A stretch of DNA of 64,000 nt from CAVXFL01 sp963761015 (GCA_963761015.1 CAVXFL010000019.1:1-64000), one strand, 5' to 3'; numbered from the stretch's first letter, positions 34,401-43,451 are shown. Program-made: numbers and translations. The notes: generated from the sequence alone by a model not told the origin.

Positions 34401-36516
34401 AGGTGGTGTCCGGCGCGGTCGCGAGCGTGATCGGCAGCGTCGCATGTCCCTCCGCGTCGGTGTCGGGCAGCGACACGTCGACCGAGTTTGGTGCGAACGT
34501 CTCGGTAACGAGGCCGACTTGGTATCCCGCGAGGCTCGGGAACGGTCGCGGATCGACCGCGAGCCGCAGGGTCGCGGTGCCGGACAGGTTGGCCGCCGGC
34601 GCGCCGTAGAGGAAGCGCGCGCTCACCGGAAGCTGGTAGGCTTGGCCTGGCACGATCGGGCCGGGCGCCGGCCCGAGATCCACCGCCATCCGGTCCGGCA
34701 CGAAGGCTTCCACCCGGAACTCGGCGCGGCCGATCGGCGGCGCCTTGGGGTCCGGCCGGATCTCGACCGTCCAGGTCCCGGCATTGGCGGTGCGCGACAG
34801 CGACACCGGAACATGTAGCGCCGCGTCGGCCTCCGGCGGTGGGGTCGTGTCCTGAAACACCTGTCCGTTCGGACGGCGGACGATGACGTGGACCGGCACG
34901 GTCGACGGCTCGCCGGCATTGCTGCGCAGCAGCGCCATCACGTTGACCGTCTCGCCGGGGCGGAAGATGCCCCGATCCAGCCAGACGAACGCGTCCAGCG
35001 GCCCCGGCTGCGGCCGCCCCTGCACACCACGATCCGACAGGTCGAATGCCGCCGCGTTCAGGTTGAGCGCGGTGAAATCCTGGTCGGCGAAGGCGAAGAT
35101 GGCAAACGCTTCCAGCGGGCCTTCGCCGTGCAGCAGCGGCGCGGCGAAACGGGCCATGCCGCTGGCGTCCGTCGTCGCCTCGGCAAGAATATCGTTGTTG
35201 CGGGCAAGCAGTTCGAGCCGCACGCCGGCGCGCGGGTGAGCGTCGGAATAGCCGCGCACCTGCACGGTCAATCCGTTGCTGCCGCGCCAAACGGTCGGGG
35301 CGAGATCCGTGCGCAGGATCATCTGCACCGCGCCCGCCGTGTAGTCGGCGCCCGGCGTGCCGTCGCCCGGCCCGGCGACCAGCGCGAACAGGCCCGGGCC
35401 GGAGGTGGTGAGCGGCTCCGGCAATGGCAGGGCCGTGCGGGCCAACTCGTTCGGGCGCCACTTCGGAATCTCGGCCTTGCCCGACCACACCAGGCTTCCG
35501 GTCTCGCGCTGCAAATCCTTCGCGGTCCAGACATCGACCGGGCGGCCCAACTGGTTGTCGCGCACGAACGGAACCACGTTGCGGTCGCTGACCCGCACGA
35601 GCTTCAGCGCGACCGAGGACAGGTTCACGGTGGTCAGCGTCAGCGTCGGCGCCTGGCCGCGCGGCAGCACGAACAAACGCGAGTCGAAGACGATGCGCGG
35701 CTTGCGGTTCGGCATCTCGACCGCGACGACCGCGTCCTGTTTCAGGTCGATGCCGCCTTCCCCGGGCAATCCGGCGCGGAGCTTCACTTTCGTTTCGGCG
35801 CCGAGCCGCAGCCCGGAGATGCAAAGCCCATCGGCCTCGCGCGTCACCGCCGCTTCAGGGGTTGGCGGGTCGAGCGCCACCCAGTCGGCGGGCTGCCAAT
35901 CGGGCCGGCGGCTCGGCGGCACCGTGAAGCCGAGACAGGCGCGCGCCGGCTCGGCCTCCGCCTCGGTGCGGATCGTGTTCACCAGCAGGCCGGCGCCGCG
36001 CCGCGCCGCCTGCAGCATGTTCTTGTAGCCGACATTGTCGGGCGCGCGTTCGACGATGGCCGAGAGAGCCCGATATTCGAACACCGGGCGAGCCTGGGTG
36101 TGGAGCGCCTTGGCCATCAGCAGCAGCGCCGGAATCTGCTTCGTCCCGGGTTCCACGAGAGCGTAGCTGCGCCAAGCGGCCAGCAGCGCGCGCCGCGCGT
36201 CGGGCGGCGTCCGGTTGAGTTCGGCGTCCGCGAGCGCCAGCCACTGGTCGGCGGTGACGTTGCCTTCGCCAAGACGGCGTTCCCACGCCGCTGCCGCCGC
36301 CGCCCAATCCTTGCGGTCTGCGGCGTCAAGCGCGCGCTGTTCGTCGCGCTGCCGCGTTTCGGCGGTCGCGCCGGCCGGGGCGATCTTCTTCAACGCGTTC
36401 GCGTAGGCCTCGCTATCGCGAGCCAGTCCCGGCAGCTCCAATTCGGCCGCGCGCGCCGCCGGATACAGCACCAGCAACGCACAGAAAGCCACCGCCAGCA
36501 GCCGCATAGCGCGCAT
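31399..36516 (-). CDS. Bacterial alpha-2-macroglobulin family protease inhibitor
   Basis: This protein of about 1705 residues (YfhM/ECAM type) acts in the periplasm as a trap for invading proteases. It has a signal peptide (MRAMRLLAVAFCALLVLYPA, then ARA), a helical N-terminal region specific to the bacterial form, a series of macroglobulin-like beta domains, and the thioester motif C1273-I-E-Q in VYQFTCIEQETSRGLP, followed by an alpha/alpha toroid (TED) domain and a C-terminal receptor-like domain. The intact CIEQ indicates the thioester-bearing class. The ATG at 36516 gives a clean signal peptide; the longer start at 36573 does not. It overlaps pbpC. Confidence 0.93.
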   Translation of the reverse strand: MRAMRLLAVAFCALLVLYPAARAAELELPGLARDSEAYANALKKIAPAGATAETRQRDEQRALDAADRKDWAAAAAAWERRLGEGNVTADQWLALADAELNRTPPDARRALLAAWRSYALVEPGTKQIPALLLMAKALHTQARPVFEYRALSAIVERAPDNVGYKNMLQAARRGAGLLVNTIRTEAEAEPARACLGFTVPPSRRPDWQPADWVALDPPTPEAAVTREADGLCISGLRLGAETKVKLRAGLPGEGGIDLKQDAVVAVEMPNRKPRIVFDSRLFVLPRGQAPTLTLTTVNLSSVALKLVRVSDRNVVPFVRDNQLGRPVDVWTAKDLQRETGSLVWSGKAEIPKWRPNELARTALPLPEPLTTSGPGLFALVAGPGDGTPGADYTAGAVQMILRTDLAPTVWRGSNGLTVQVRGYSDAHPRAGVRLELLARNNDILAEATTDASGMARFAAPLLHGEGPLEAFAIFAFADQDFTALNLNAAAFDLSDRGVQGRPQPGPLDAFVWLDRGIFRPGETVNVMALLRSNAGEPSTVPVHVIVRRPNGQVFQDTTPPPEADAALHVPVSLSRTANAGTWTVEIRPDPKAPPIGRAEFRVEAFVPDRMAVDLGPAPGPIVPGQAYQLPVSARFLYGAPAANLSGTATLRLAVDPRPFPSLAGYQVGLVTETFAPNSVDVSLPDTDAEGHATLPITLATAPDTTYAVKAQIGVDINDPSGHAAHAEISVPVRPAGRLIGIKPLFADGAVNAGTEAAFDIAAVDPEGKRVATKAKLRLVREIPDWQLVMQGRLAHYETVWRDQPLETHDVTIPADHPLRFAKTLDFGRYRLEVLEAEGGLAASSIRFRSGWTGEENPDVPDRAEVMSDRREYRPGDTARIHIAAPFGGEATVLVLTDRVLSVQNVTVAADGTDVAVPIMASWGPGAYVTVHVFHAAATGKERPRRAIGLTWVGLDPAPRTIATTITAPDRTRPRGQTNIAVHTAPGAWVTLAAVDEGILRLTKFENPDPIGHFLGRRALGVDIRDDWGRLIAPATGTATLLRQGAGGEEGAEALPIPQTILSLFTPPVQAGPDGVATIPLDLPDFNGEARLMAVTWTGNRMGAAATDMFIRDPLVAEPLLPRFLAPGDDARLAVLLHNVELPAGEATVAVSADGPLTVTGPMHLSANLPHGRQAVETTMLHAEGVGRGHIHLDVSGPSGFHVARDRYIVVRPARGTLTNVASTQLQPGAQARVAPASEQFIPGTWHASVSFGTAVRYDPAALLKALDVYQFTCIEQETSRGLPLALVPNGALAGPERAARLSAAVQSVLDRQRYDGGFGLWSANDEAQPWLSAYATEFLLHARDAGATVPEPALKDALKFLATASEDAGDKPEDKAAQAYRLYVLALAGQPRSGGARVMAASLDRLPTPLARAQIGAALALANDNTRAKAAFAAALDDPQRQYWGFDYGDSLRDQLATAFLLKRSGLLPDRLKELLTRLPGRLTPESTDTQQEAWAVAAAAALGAGATPAHIALNGHDLPSAPVETVSLTGPVSVANLGNAPVWQTVSVTGVPKLAPPAARQGMRITRQFLTLDGQPLDLDHLTQNTVFVLLLEGKAEDGQAHHALAIHGLPAGWEIAGRFSSGEVPGMSWLGKLTTPLAEPSADDRFAAAIDLTPQEPGFRVAVRVRAVTPGSYALPGAELIDMYRPGVFARQAEGRITILPAK

Positions 36517-36648
36517 CGGCCGTCCCCCCCGATCCCGGACTTGGCGCTTGCGCAAAAGCGGAGCTTCCGGCAAGGCGTTCGATTGGATGAACGGCTCAGT
36601 CTATCACGGTGGGGTTTACGCTGTCGCCGCCAATCGCGATTTTGGCAA

Positions 36649-37251
36649 TCAGCGGCGCAGCGCGGCGCGAAAGCCGGGCTTGTCCAGCACCAGGTCGATA
36701 GCGCGGTTCATCGCGCCCTGCTCCAGTTCGGATACGTCGGCGACCGGCACATAGGCGCCGGCGCCGAGCGAGAACGGTCCGGTGGAGCGCCCAATGACCG
36801 CAACCTCGTCCGTGTAGACGATCGGGCCGCCGTTGCGGCGGGTTAGGGTGATGGCCAGATCGGCGATGGCGTGCCGGCGCCAGCGTTGCTTGGCATCGAG
36901 CCGCCGGATGCGTACGGTGAGGTCGTATTTCGACCGTCCCGGCGGCGCCAGCAGCCCGCGCGTCATCAGGGCGTCCGCGAAGGCCATCCGAACGGCGCGC
37001 GCCACCGGTGGTTCGCTCACCAGGGTTTCGTCGTGTAAGCCGAGCTTGTCGCTGGCTTTCCCGAGCCAGTGTGGCGGCACCCGGCGCTGGTCGAAAACCG
37101 CGCCCATGGCAACGACCGGCCGGTCCGCCCTGGCGGAAATCGGCGCCGTCGGCTCGTAGGCGATCGGCACCGGGCTTTCTTTCGGCCAGCCGCAGGCCGC
37201 GAGACAGGCGAGCAGCGCCAACAGGCTCAGGCGCAATCCGATGCCGGGCAC
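36649..37251 (-). CDS. Outer-membrane lipoprotein (YajG-like)
   Basis: This 200-residue lipoprotein starts with a GTG and has a lipobox LAAC at about residues 17-20 (LSLLALLACLAACGWPK). The mature part shows strand-rich sequence such as RPVVAMGAVFDQRRVPPHWL, YDLTVRIRRLDAKQRWRRHA and TDEVAVIGRSTGPFSLGAGA. It follows the Fo operon by 22 bases on the same strand, so it may be co-transcribed with it. The role is unknown; the YajG resemblance is by overall layout only. Confidence 0.7.
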   Translation of the reverse strand: MPGIGLRLSLLALLACLAACGWPKESPVPIAYEPTAPISARADRPVVAMGAVFDQRRVPPHWLGKASDKLGLHDETLVSEPPVARAVRMAFADALMTRGLLAPPGRSKYDLTVRIRRLDAKQRWRRHAIADLAITLTRRNGGPIVYTDEVAVIGRSTGPFSLGAGAYVPVADVSELEQGAMNRAIDLVLDKPGFRAALRR

Positions 37252-37273
37252 CGGCGTCCCCCGCCCGCCGTGT

Positions 37274-37789
37274 TCAGGCCGCCCGGAGCGCGCTCGGCAG
37301 GCCGGCGATCGCCCGATCGACCAGGGCGGCGTCCTCCTGCCGGTCCAATTTCTGGCTCAGGACTTGCTGCGCGGCCGATACCGCGAGGTCGATCGCGGCG
37401 ACACGGATCTCGTTCACCGCGGCCTTTTCCGCCGCGGCGATGCGGTCCATCGCCATGCGTTCGCGACGCTGCGCCGCCGCCTCGGCGTCCGCGCGCGTCG
37501 CCGCCGCGACCCGCGCGGCCTCGGACTGCGCCGATTCCAGCATCTGCCGGGCGGAAGCCAACGCCTCCTCGCGCCGCCGCTGCGCGTCGCGGAGCATTTC
37601 CTGCGCCTCGCGCCGCAGGCGCGCGGCTTCCTCCAGTTCCAGCCGCACCGTCGAGGCGCGCGCATCCAGCATGCCGACCAGCGCGCGCCAGATCATCCGC
37701 CCGAACAATACGAAGAAAATGACGAAGGCGACGGCGACCCAGAAGACGCCGTGATGCCAGATGACGCCGGTCAGCGAGTTGAATACCAA
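37274..37789 (-). CDS. atpF: ATP synthase Fo subunit b
   Basis: This 171-residue peripheral stalk subunit has an N-terminal membrane helix (HHGVFWVAVAFVIFFVLFG, residues 12-30) and a long charged coiled coil (LEEAARLRREAQEMLRDAQR, ASARQMLESAQSEAARVAAA). With b' it links Fo to the delta/alpha subunits of F1. The start is TTG at 37789, 12 bases after the b' stop; no ATG lies near the required N-terminus. It is the last Fo gene; the F1 genes are not in this window, as usual in Alphaproteobacteria. Confidence 0.9.
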   Translation of the reverse strand: MVFNSLTGVIWHHGVFWVAVAFVIFFVLFGRMIWRALVGMLDARASTVRLELEEAARLRREAQEMLRDAQRRREEALASARQMLESAQSEAARVAAATRADAEAAAQRRERMAMDRIAAAEKAAVNEIRVAAIDLAVSAAQQVLSQKLDRQEDAALVDRAIAGLPSALRAA

Positions 37790-37801
37790 GGAACCGACCC
37801 C

Positions 37802-38395
37802 CTAACCGCGGCGCGCCGCCAAAGCGGAGTCCACCGCGGCGAGCACGGTGCCCGGCTCGGGCGCGGCACCGGTCAGGCGGCGGAGCACCAGCTGCGCGGT
37901 ATCCGTCGCGACCTGCCGCAACGCCCCCATCGCCGAGGCGCGCGCCTCCGCGATGCGCTGCTCGGCCGCCGCCAATTGCGCCTCGAGCCGTTCATTGGCG
38001 CGCCGCGCCTCGTCCGCCGCCTCCGCCTTGGCCCGCGCGAGCGCCTCCGCGATCGCGGCCTGCGCCTCGGCGTGCGCGCGGCGCGTGGCCTCGCTCAGCT
38101 CGGCCACCGCGGCGTCGGCCTCCGCCTTGGCGGCGCGCGCCGTGTCCAGATCCGCCGCGATCGTCCCCGAGCGCTCGGCCAGCACCTGCTCGACCTGCGG
38201 CAGCGCCCACAGCGTGAGCAGGACGTAGAGCGCCAGGAAGATGATCACCATCCAGACGATCTGGCTGACCGTCAGCGGATTGGAGAAATTGAGCTGGGGC
38301 ATGCCCTTGCCTTCAGGTTCCTGCGCCCAGGCGAGCGCGGGAACCATCCAGATCGCCAGAACCGCGGCGAAAACGCGATTCATGCCCATGCCCAT
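37802..38395 (-). CDS. ATP synthase Fo subunit b'
   Basis: This divergent second stalk subunit of about 197 residues is typical of photosynthetic bacteria and Alphaproteobacteria. It has a leader-like N-terminal hydrophobic stretch (MNRVFAAVLAIWMVPALAWA), then the conserved membrane helix VSQIVWMVIIFLALYVLLTL, followed by ALPQVEQVLAERSGTIAADL and an Ala/Glu-rich coiled coil. Several in-frame starts exist (TTG 38401, ATG 38395, 38389, 38383). I use 38395, but 38383 is equally possible. It lies between atpE and atpF. Confidence 0.88.
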   Translation of the reverse strand: MGMGMNRVFAAVLAIWMVPALAWAQEPEGKGMPQLNFSNPLTVSQIVWMVIIFLALYVLLTLWALPQVEQVLAERSGTIAADLDTARAAKAEADAAVAELSEATRRAHAEAQAAIAEALARAKAEAADEARRANERLEAQLAAAEQRIAEARASAMGALRQVATDTAQLVLRRLTGAAPEPGTVLAAVDSALAARRG

Positions 38396-38414
38396 CGACA
38401 ATGCGCGGCGGCGC

Positions 38415-38639
38415 TCAGCTGAACAGCACCAGGAACGAGATCAGCAGCGCGTACAGCGCCACCGCCTCGGTCAGCGCGAATCCCAGAATGCCGAGACCGA
38501 ACACCTGGTTGCGGGCCGAGGGGTTGCGCGCGACGCTGTTGACCAGCGCCGCGAAGATGTGGCCGATGCCCACACCGGCGCCGGCGACGCCGATCGCGGC
38601 AAGACCGGCTCCGACCAATTTGGCGGCGGCAGCATCCAT
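38415..38639 (-). CDS. atpE: ATP synthase Fo subunit c
   Basis: This 74-residue hairpin proteolipid forms the c-ring. Helix 1 is LVGAGLAAIGVAGAGVGIGH, the polar loop carries NSVARNPSARNQ, and helix 2 GFALTEAVALYALLISFLVL carries the proton-binding Glu in LTEAVAL. The GxGxGxG-like packing in helix 1 is present. No sodium-site signature is visible, so proton coupling is expected. Confidence 0.95.
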   Translation of the reverse strand: MDAAAAKLVGAGLAAIGVAGAGVGIGHIFAALVNSVARNPSARNQVFGLGILGFALTEAVALYALLISFLVLFS

Positions 38640-38689
38640 GACTTTAGCTCCTTTCGAATGCGAACGGTTGAGGCTGGCTGCGGTGGCGA

Positions 38690-39463
38690 TCAGTGCAAGT
38701 GTACCGCATCGTGCAGATAGAGACAGGTGAGGATGGCGAAGACGTAGGCCTGCAGGAAGGCGACCAATAGCTCGAAGCCGACCAGTATGACGTTGATCGC
38801 CAGCGGAACCACGGCGGCGAGGTAGCCGACCGCGCCCATGTAGAACACCACCAGCAGCATGAAGCCGGCGAACACTTCCCACATCACGTGGCCGGCCACG
38901 ATGTTGGCGAACAGTCGGATCGACAGCGAGACCGGGCGCGAGAGGAACGACAGGATTTCGATCGGCACCAGCACCGGCGCCAGCGCGACCGGCGCGCCTT
39001 GCGGGAAGAAATAGGCGAAGAACCGGAAGCCGTGCAGCGCGAGCGCCACGATGACCGACAGCGCGAACACCATCACCGCGAGCGCGGCGGTCACCGCGAT
39101 ATGGCTGGTGAAGGCGAAGAAATAAGGAAACAGCCCGATCAGGTTGCCGAACAGGATGAAGAAGAACAGCGTGAAGACGAACGGGAAGAACCGCTTGCCC
39201 TCCGGCCCGATCGTCTCCAGGCACATATTGGCGACGAACTCGTGCGCCATTTCGGCCAGCGCCTGCAACCGCCCCGGCACCAGCGCCCGCTGCCGCATCC
39301 CCAGCGCCAGCATCGCGAGCACCAGGGCGGCGGTGACCACCATCATGACATTGGAGTTGGTGAACCCCACGTAGCCGCCGAGCCCGGCGAACGCCTTGTC
39401 GAGCGTGAACTGCCCGAGGGCGTCGATGCGCGGTGCTGTCGTCGGCGGCAGCGGTAGCGGCAC
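38690..39463 (-). CDS. atpB: ATP synthase Fo subunit a
   Basis: This 257-residue membrane stator subunit carries the proton half-channels. It has five or six membrane helices, with the essential Arg in LSIRLFANIVAGHVMW and the conserved C-terminal FELLVAFLQAYVFAILTCLY. The start is GTG at 39463, supported by AGGAGG eight bases upstream; an overlapping ATG is out of frame. It follows atpI and precedes atpE. Confidence 0.94.
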   Translation of the reverse strand: MPLPLPPTTAPRIDALGQFTLDKAFAGLGGYVGFTNSNVMMVVTAALVLAMLALGMRQRALVPGRLQALAEMAHEFVANMCLETIGPEGKRFFPFVFTLFFFILFGNLIGLFPYFFAFTSHIAVTAALAVMVFALSVIVALALHGFRFFAYFFPQGAPVALAPVLVPIEILSFLSRPVSLSIRLFANIVAGHVMWEVFAGFMLLVVFYMGAVGYLAAVVPLAINVILVGFELLVAFLQAYVFAILTCLYLHDAVHLH

Positions 39464-39541
39464 GGTATCATCCTCCTGTCCCGTTCGGCCGAGGCAACGA
39501 GCGGCCGCGCCGGGTGTTCGCCGCGGTCTCGGTCGCGGCGC

Positions 39542-39862
39542 CTAGTCGCGTGGGGCGAACACACGATAAACGTTGCGAACTCCGGCCGCGCCCCCGAGCA
39601 GCACGAAAATCGCGAGAAACAACGGTCGGGTATGCAGCCAGCGATCCAGCAGCCACCCGATGCCGACACCGACCGCCAAGGCGGCCACCAACTCCACCCC
39701 GACGCGCAGACCGATCGCCCAAGGCGCCCCGCTCAGCGGGTCGCCGTCCGGCGCATGCTGCGGCGGTGTGTCGAGCTTGGCGCGCTCGCGGGCGGCCCGC
39801 AGACGCTGCTCGAAGGAAGCCCCGTTCCCCTCGGGCTCGTCATCCTCCTGGTGTCCAGCCAT
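39542..39862 (-). CDS. atpI: ATP synthase assembly protein AtpI
   Basis: This 106-residue protein has a charged N-terminal tail (MAGHQEDDEPEGNG, FEQRLRAARERAKLD) and two membrane helices: IGLRVGVELVAALAVGVGIG and FLAIFVLLGGAAGVRNVYRV. This is the AtpI layout of Alphaproteobacteria, which assists c-ring assembly. The ATG at 39862 has GAGGAA eight bases upstream. It is the first gene of the Fo operon. Confidence 0.88.
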   Translation of the reverse strand: MAGHQEDDEPEGNGASFEQRLRAARERAKLDTPPQHAPDGDPLSGAPWAIGLRVGVELVAALAVGVGIGWLLDRWLHTRPLFLAIFVLLGGAAGVRNVYRVFAPRD

Positions 39863-40023
39863 AGATCGGTTCCTCGGCAAGTCGCCTTGCCGGGCGCGGG
39901 GTCCCCGCCGAAAAACCGGGGGTGGCCCAAGGCAGGCGCTTGCTAATGGCGGGTTCCGGGCGTGTCAATGGTGCGTGAGGTAGCGTTCTGACCGAACGCA
40001 GGCGATGCTGTTCGGAGTGGCAG

Positions 40024-41880
40024 TCACTCCGCCGCCTCCGCCATGAACCCCATGGACTGGCGCTCCCATAACTGCGCGTAGGTGCCGCCCAGGCGCAGCA
40101 ACTCGGCATGCGTGCCCTCCTCCGCGATGCGGCCGCGGTCGAGCACGACGAGGCGGTCCATCCGCGCGATCGTCGACAGCCGGTGCGCGATGGCGATCAC
40201 CGTGCGCCCGCGCATCAGCGCCCCCAACTGCTCCTGGATCGCCGCCTCCACCTCGGAATCCAGCGCCGAGGTGGCTTCGTCCAGCACCAGGATCGGCGCA
40301 TCCTTCAGGATCACCCGCGCGATGGCGATGCGCTGGCGCTGGCCGCCCGACAGCTTTACCCCGCGCTCGCCGACATGCGCGTCATAGCCGCCGCGGCCGT
40401 TCCAGTCCTCGAGACCCAGGATGAACTCGTGCGCCTCGGCCTGCCTCGCGGCCGCGACGATCTCGGCCTCGCTCGCGTCCGGCCGGCCGTAGCGGATGTT
40501 GTCGCGGATCGAGCGGTGCAGCAGCGAGGTGTCCTGCGTCACCATGGCGATCTGCCGGCGCAGGCTCTCCTGCGACACCGCGGCGATGTCCTGGCCGTCG
40601 ATCAGGATGCGCCCCAATTCCAGGTCGTAGAAGCGCAGCAGCAGGTTGACGAGCGTGGACTTGCCGGCGCCGGACTGGCCGACCAGACCGACGCGCTCCC
40701 CCGGCGCGATGGCCAGATCGAGCCCGTGCAGCACGCCGGGCGCCGCGTCCTCCTCCTCGCGGAGACGGCCGTAATCGAAGCGAACCTGCTCGAAGCGGAT
40801 GCCGCCCTCGCTCACGCGCAGCTCGGCCGCGCCGGGCCGGTCCGGCATCAGCCGGGGCACCGCGATCGAGCGCATCCCGTCCTGCACCGTGCCGACGTTC
40901 TCGAACGTGGAGGTGACGTTCTGCGCCACCCAGCCGGCGCGCGCGGTGATCTGCCAAGCCATCGGCAGCGCCATCGCCACCGTGCCCACGGCGATGCGCC
41001 CCTCGCTCCACAGCCAAACCGCCATCGCCCCGGTGCCGACGACGAGCGCGGCACTCAGCAGCGCCTGCATCGTTGCGAACGCGGTCATCAGCCGCAACTG
41101 CCGGCGGAACGCCGCGGTGTGGTCGTCCACCGCCTCGCGCACGAACGCGTCCTCGTCGCGGGCGCGGGCGAACAGCTTCACCGTAAGAATGTTCGTGTAG
41201 GAATCCACGATCCGGCCGGTGAGCTGGGCGCGCGCCTCGGCCACCTTGCGCGAGCGGTTGCGCATGCGCGGCACGAAGCCGCGCAGCATCGCCAGATAGC
41301 CGATGAACCAGACCAGCATCGGCCAGGCGAGGCGCGCGTCGGCGTGCGCCAGCAGCACCACCGCGCTCGATCCGTAGACCACGATATACCAGACCGCGTT
41401 GACCGAGCTGACCACGCTTTCCCGAAGGCTCGGCCCGGTCTGGATTACCCGGCTGGCGAGCCGGCCGGCGAAGTCGTTCTGGAAGAACATCCAGCTCTGG
41501 CGGACCACGTGCCAGTGGCTTTGCCAGCGGATCAGGTTCATCAGGTTGGCCGCGATCGACTGGTTGGTGATCAGGTTCTGCGCGAGCAGCGCCGCCGGGC
41601 GGAAAATCAGCAGCACCGCCGCCATGCCGGCGAATTGCGGCCACGCGTCGCGCAGAAAGCCCTCGGGCGCATGGCTGGAGAGCAGCGAGATCACGCGCCC
41701 GATGAACAGCGGGATGGTGGTGTCGAGCAGGGCGACAATCAGGCCGGCCAGCAGGAGCAGCAGCAGCAGCCCCTTCGCCTGGCGCACGTGATGCCAGTAG
41801 AAGGCGAACAGTTTCTGGGGCGGCGGAGCGTCGGGCGAGCGGGCGGTCGGCGGCAGTCGGGATTCGAAGAAGGCGAACAT
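40024..41880 (-). CDS. ABC exporter, fused membrane and ATPase domains (MsbA/LmrA type)
   Basis: This 618-residue half-transporter has an N-terminal type-1 exporter membrane domain of six helices (LLLLLLLAGLIVALLDTTIP, WYIVVYGSSAVVLL and others) and a C-terminal ATPase with Walker A GQSGAGKST, Q-loop MVTQDTSLLH, signature LSGGQRQRIAIAR, Walker B ILVLDEATSALD and H-loop IAIAHRLST. It would work as a homodimer. The substrate is unknown; lipid or drug export is typical. The ATG at 41880 gives the usual N-terminus. Confidence 0.88.
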   Translation of the reverse strand: MFAFFESRLPPTARSPDAPPPQKLFAFYWHHVRQAKGLLLLLLLAGLIVALLDTTIPLFIGRVISLLSSHAPEGFLRDAWPQFAGMAAVLLIFRPAALLAQNLITNQSIAANLMNLIRWQSHWHVVRQSWMFFQNDFAGRLASRVIQTGPSLRESVVSSVNAVWYIVVYGSSAVVLLAHADARLAWPMLVWFIGYLAMLRGFVPRMRNRSRKVAEARAQLTGRIVDSYTNILTVKLFARARDEDAFVREAVDDHTAAFRRQLRLMTAFATMQALLSAALVVGTGAMAVWLWSEGRIAVGTVAMALPMAWQITARAGWVAQNVTSTFENVGTVQDGMRSIAVPRLMPDRPGAAELRVSEGGIRFEQVRFDYGRLREEEDAAPGVLHGLDLAIAPGERVGLVGQSGAGKSTLVNLLLRFYDLELGRILIDGQDIAAVSQESLRRQIAMVTQDTSLLHRSIRDNIRYGRPDASEAEIVAAARQAEAHEFILGLEDWNGRGGYDAHVGERGVKLSGGQRQRIAIARVILKDAPILVLDEATSALDSEVEAAIQEQLGALMRGRTVIAIAHRLSTIARMDRLVVLDRGRIAEEGTHAELLRLGGTYAQLWERQSMGFMAEAAE

Positions 41881-41954
41881 CGGCCATCCCGTGAACCGGG
41901 CCGGCGCGGCGGTCAACCATCGCCCGCCGGCGGGCGCGCCGGCCTTAATGGGGG

Positions 41955-42683
41955 CTAAAATTTCGTTGTCAGGCTGGTCAGCCAGGCCGGGGAGGCGGCG
42001 ACCAGGGCGGTTTCCAGCCGGCGATCGGCGCCCGTCAGAATTAGGGCGGCGACGAGCACGAGGCTCACGCCGAGCAGGCGCTTGCCAGTCGCCCCGGCCC
42101 CGAGGAGCCGGCCGCGCCAGCGCAGCATGGCTTCGCGCGAGGCGAGGCCGAGCAGCAGCAGGGTCGCGGTCGTTCCGAGGCCGAACGCCACCATGACCGA
42201 GGCCACGGCCGGGACGTCGCGGCCCTGGGCGGCGAGCAGCGCGGCCGCGCCGAGCGTCGGCCCGACACACGGGCTCCAAACCGCCCCGAGCAGCAGACCA
42301 ATGGCGAACTGGCTTGCGACCCCGGAGCCCACGACCCGGGCGATGCGCGCGCTTGCCGGGTTGCCCAGTCTGCCGGCCGCGACCGCGAAGCGGCGTTCGA
42401 GCGCGCCGACCGACAGCAGTAGGCCGGCGCCGGCGAGCAAAACCGCGGAGGCCTCGCGGAACAGCCCGGCGTCCAACCCGAGCGAAAACCCGATCGTGGC
42501 GAGGAACAGGCCGACGCCGACAAACGCCGATACGAGACCGGCTCCCAGTCCCAGGAGGCCCAGGCGAGTGCCGGAAGCCGCCGGGGTCAGCACCAGCGGC
42601 AGGACCGGCAGCACGCAAGGGGACAGGACCGAGAGAACGCCGGCCACGAAGCCGACGCCGATGCCGCCGATCCCGAGATGCAT
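41955..42683 (-). CDS. ccdA: CcdA/DsbD-type thiol-disulfide transmembrane protein
   Basis: This 242-residue membrane protein has six hydrophobic segments and the two conserved Cys motifs SPCVLPVLPLVLTP (near residue 23) and WSPCVGPTLGAA (near 140), which carry reducing power from cytoplasmic thioredoxin to the periplasm. The start at 42683 lies 34 bases after a secreted thioredoxin-like gene, forming a two-gene unit for maintaining periplasmic thiols, for example in cytochrome c maturation. Confidence 0.88.
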   Translation of the reverse strand: MHLGIGGIGVGFVAGVLSVLSPCVLPVLPLVLTPAASGTRLGLLGLGAGLVSAFVGVGLFLATIGFSLGLDAGLFREASAVLLAGAGLLLSVGALERRFAVAAGRLGNPASARIARVVGSGVASQFAIGLLLGAVWSPCVGPTLGAAALLAAQGRDVPAVASVMVAFGLGTTATLLLLGLASREAMLRWRGRLLGAGATGKRLLGVSLVLVAALILTGADRRLETALVAASPAWLTSLTTKF

Positions 42684-42717
42684 GCTCGCGCGTCTCCGGC
42701 GTCGGTCGAATCCGGCG

Positions 42718-43134
42718 TCAGTGGACCGTCGTCTCCAGCAGCGCCTTCAGCGAGGCCGGGTTCGTGTCCCCGACCGAGCGCCCGAGTTCCTTGGTGCCCC
42801 GGAAGGCAATGAGGGTGCTCTGCATCCGCACGTGCAGTTCGCGCACCACGTCCTTGCGCGTGTCGAAATCGACGTTGAACACGATCAGATCCCTGAACTC
42901 CGGCCGCGCTTCGAGCCGCGCGAGGATCGGCCGTTGCGCGGCGCAGGTCGGGCACCACGGCGCCGTGACGTGAACGAGGATCGGTCTGTGGTGGCGTTTC
43001 GCGGCGGCGAACGCCGTTTGCGTGAACGCCGCGACCGTCGCGGCCCGGGCCGCGCCCGCGAACGACAGGGCAAGAAACGACAGGGCAAGCACGGTCGGCA
43101 TGAACATTCTGCGCGGAAGCCTCGATCGACCCAT
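42718..43134 (-). CDS. Secreted thioredoxin-like protein
   Basis: This 138-residue protein has a signal sequence (MFMPTVLALSFLALSFAGAA, then RA) and a thioredoxin fold with the redox site WCPTC in VHVTAPWCPTCAAQ, then IVFNVDFDTRKDVVRELHV and a conserved STLIAFRG loop in place of the usual cis-Pro. The ATG at 43134 has GAGGAGGAA upstream. It likely receives electrons from the adjacent CcdA. Confidence 0.85.
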   Translation of the reverse strand: MGRSRLPRRMFMPTVLALSFLALSFAGAARAATVAAFTQTAFAAAKRHHRPILVHVTAPWCPTCAAQRPILARLEARPEFRDLIVFNVDFDTRKDVVRELHVRMQSTLIAFRGTKELGRSVGDTNPASLKALLETTVH

Positions 43135-43451
43135 GGGCTGTTCCTCCTCGGCTGCGATGGTGACTGCGGAATCCCGCTGACGTCGCGACCCTAACACCAG
43201 GGCGGCGCGGTAAAGAATGCGCGACGCGCCGGTTCCGCCGTTCTTCGCGATTGCGTCCTGGAAGTCGCGCGCCGGCATGGGACGTATGGACCCGTGCCGC
43301 GCGATCCGAGATTTTGTCCCGAAGGCCGAGGCCGCCGACCAGATCATGCCCGGATCGGCGCCGCAAGCCGTCGTAATCGCAATGGAAACTGTTCCTTAAG
43401 CAATTCGGCATACACGGGTCCTTTAGCGGATCGGAATTGCGAGGAACGGAT

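Noticed and set aside
32599..36846. Very long plus-strand frames opposite the macroglobulin gene
   Set aside because: Antisense shadows; the minus strand has signal peptide, macroglobulin domains and the CIEQ thioester.
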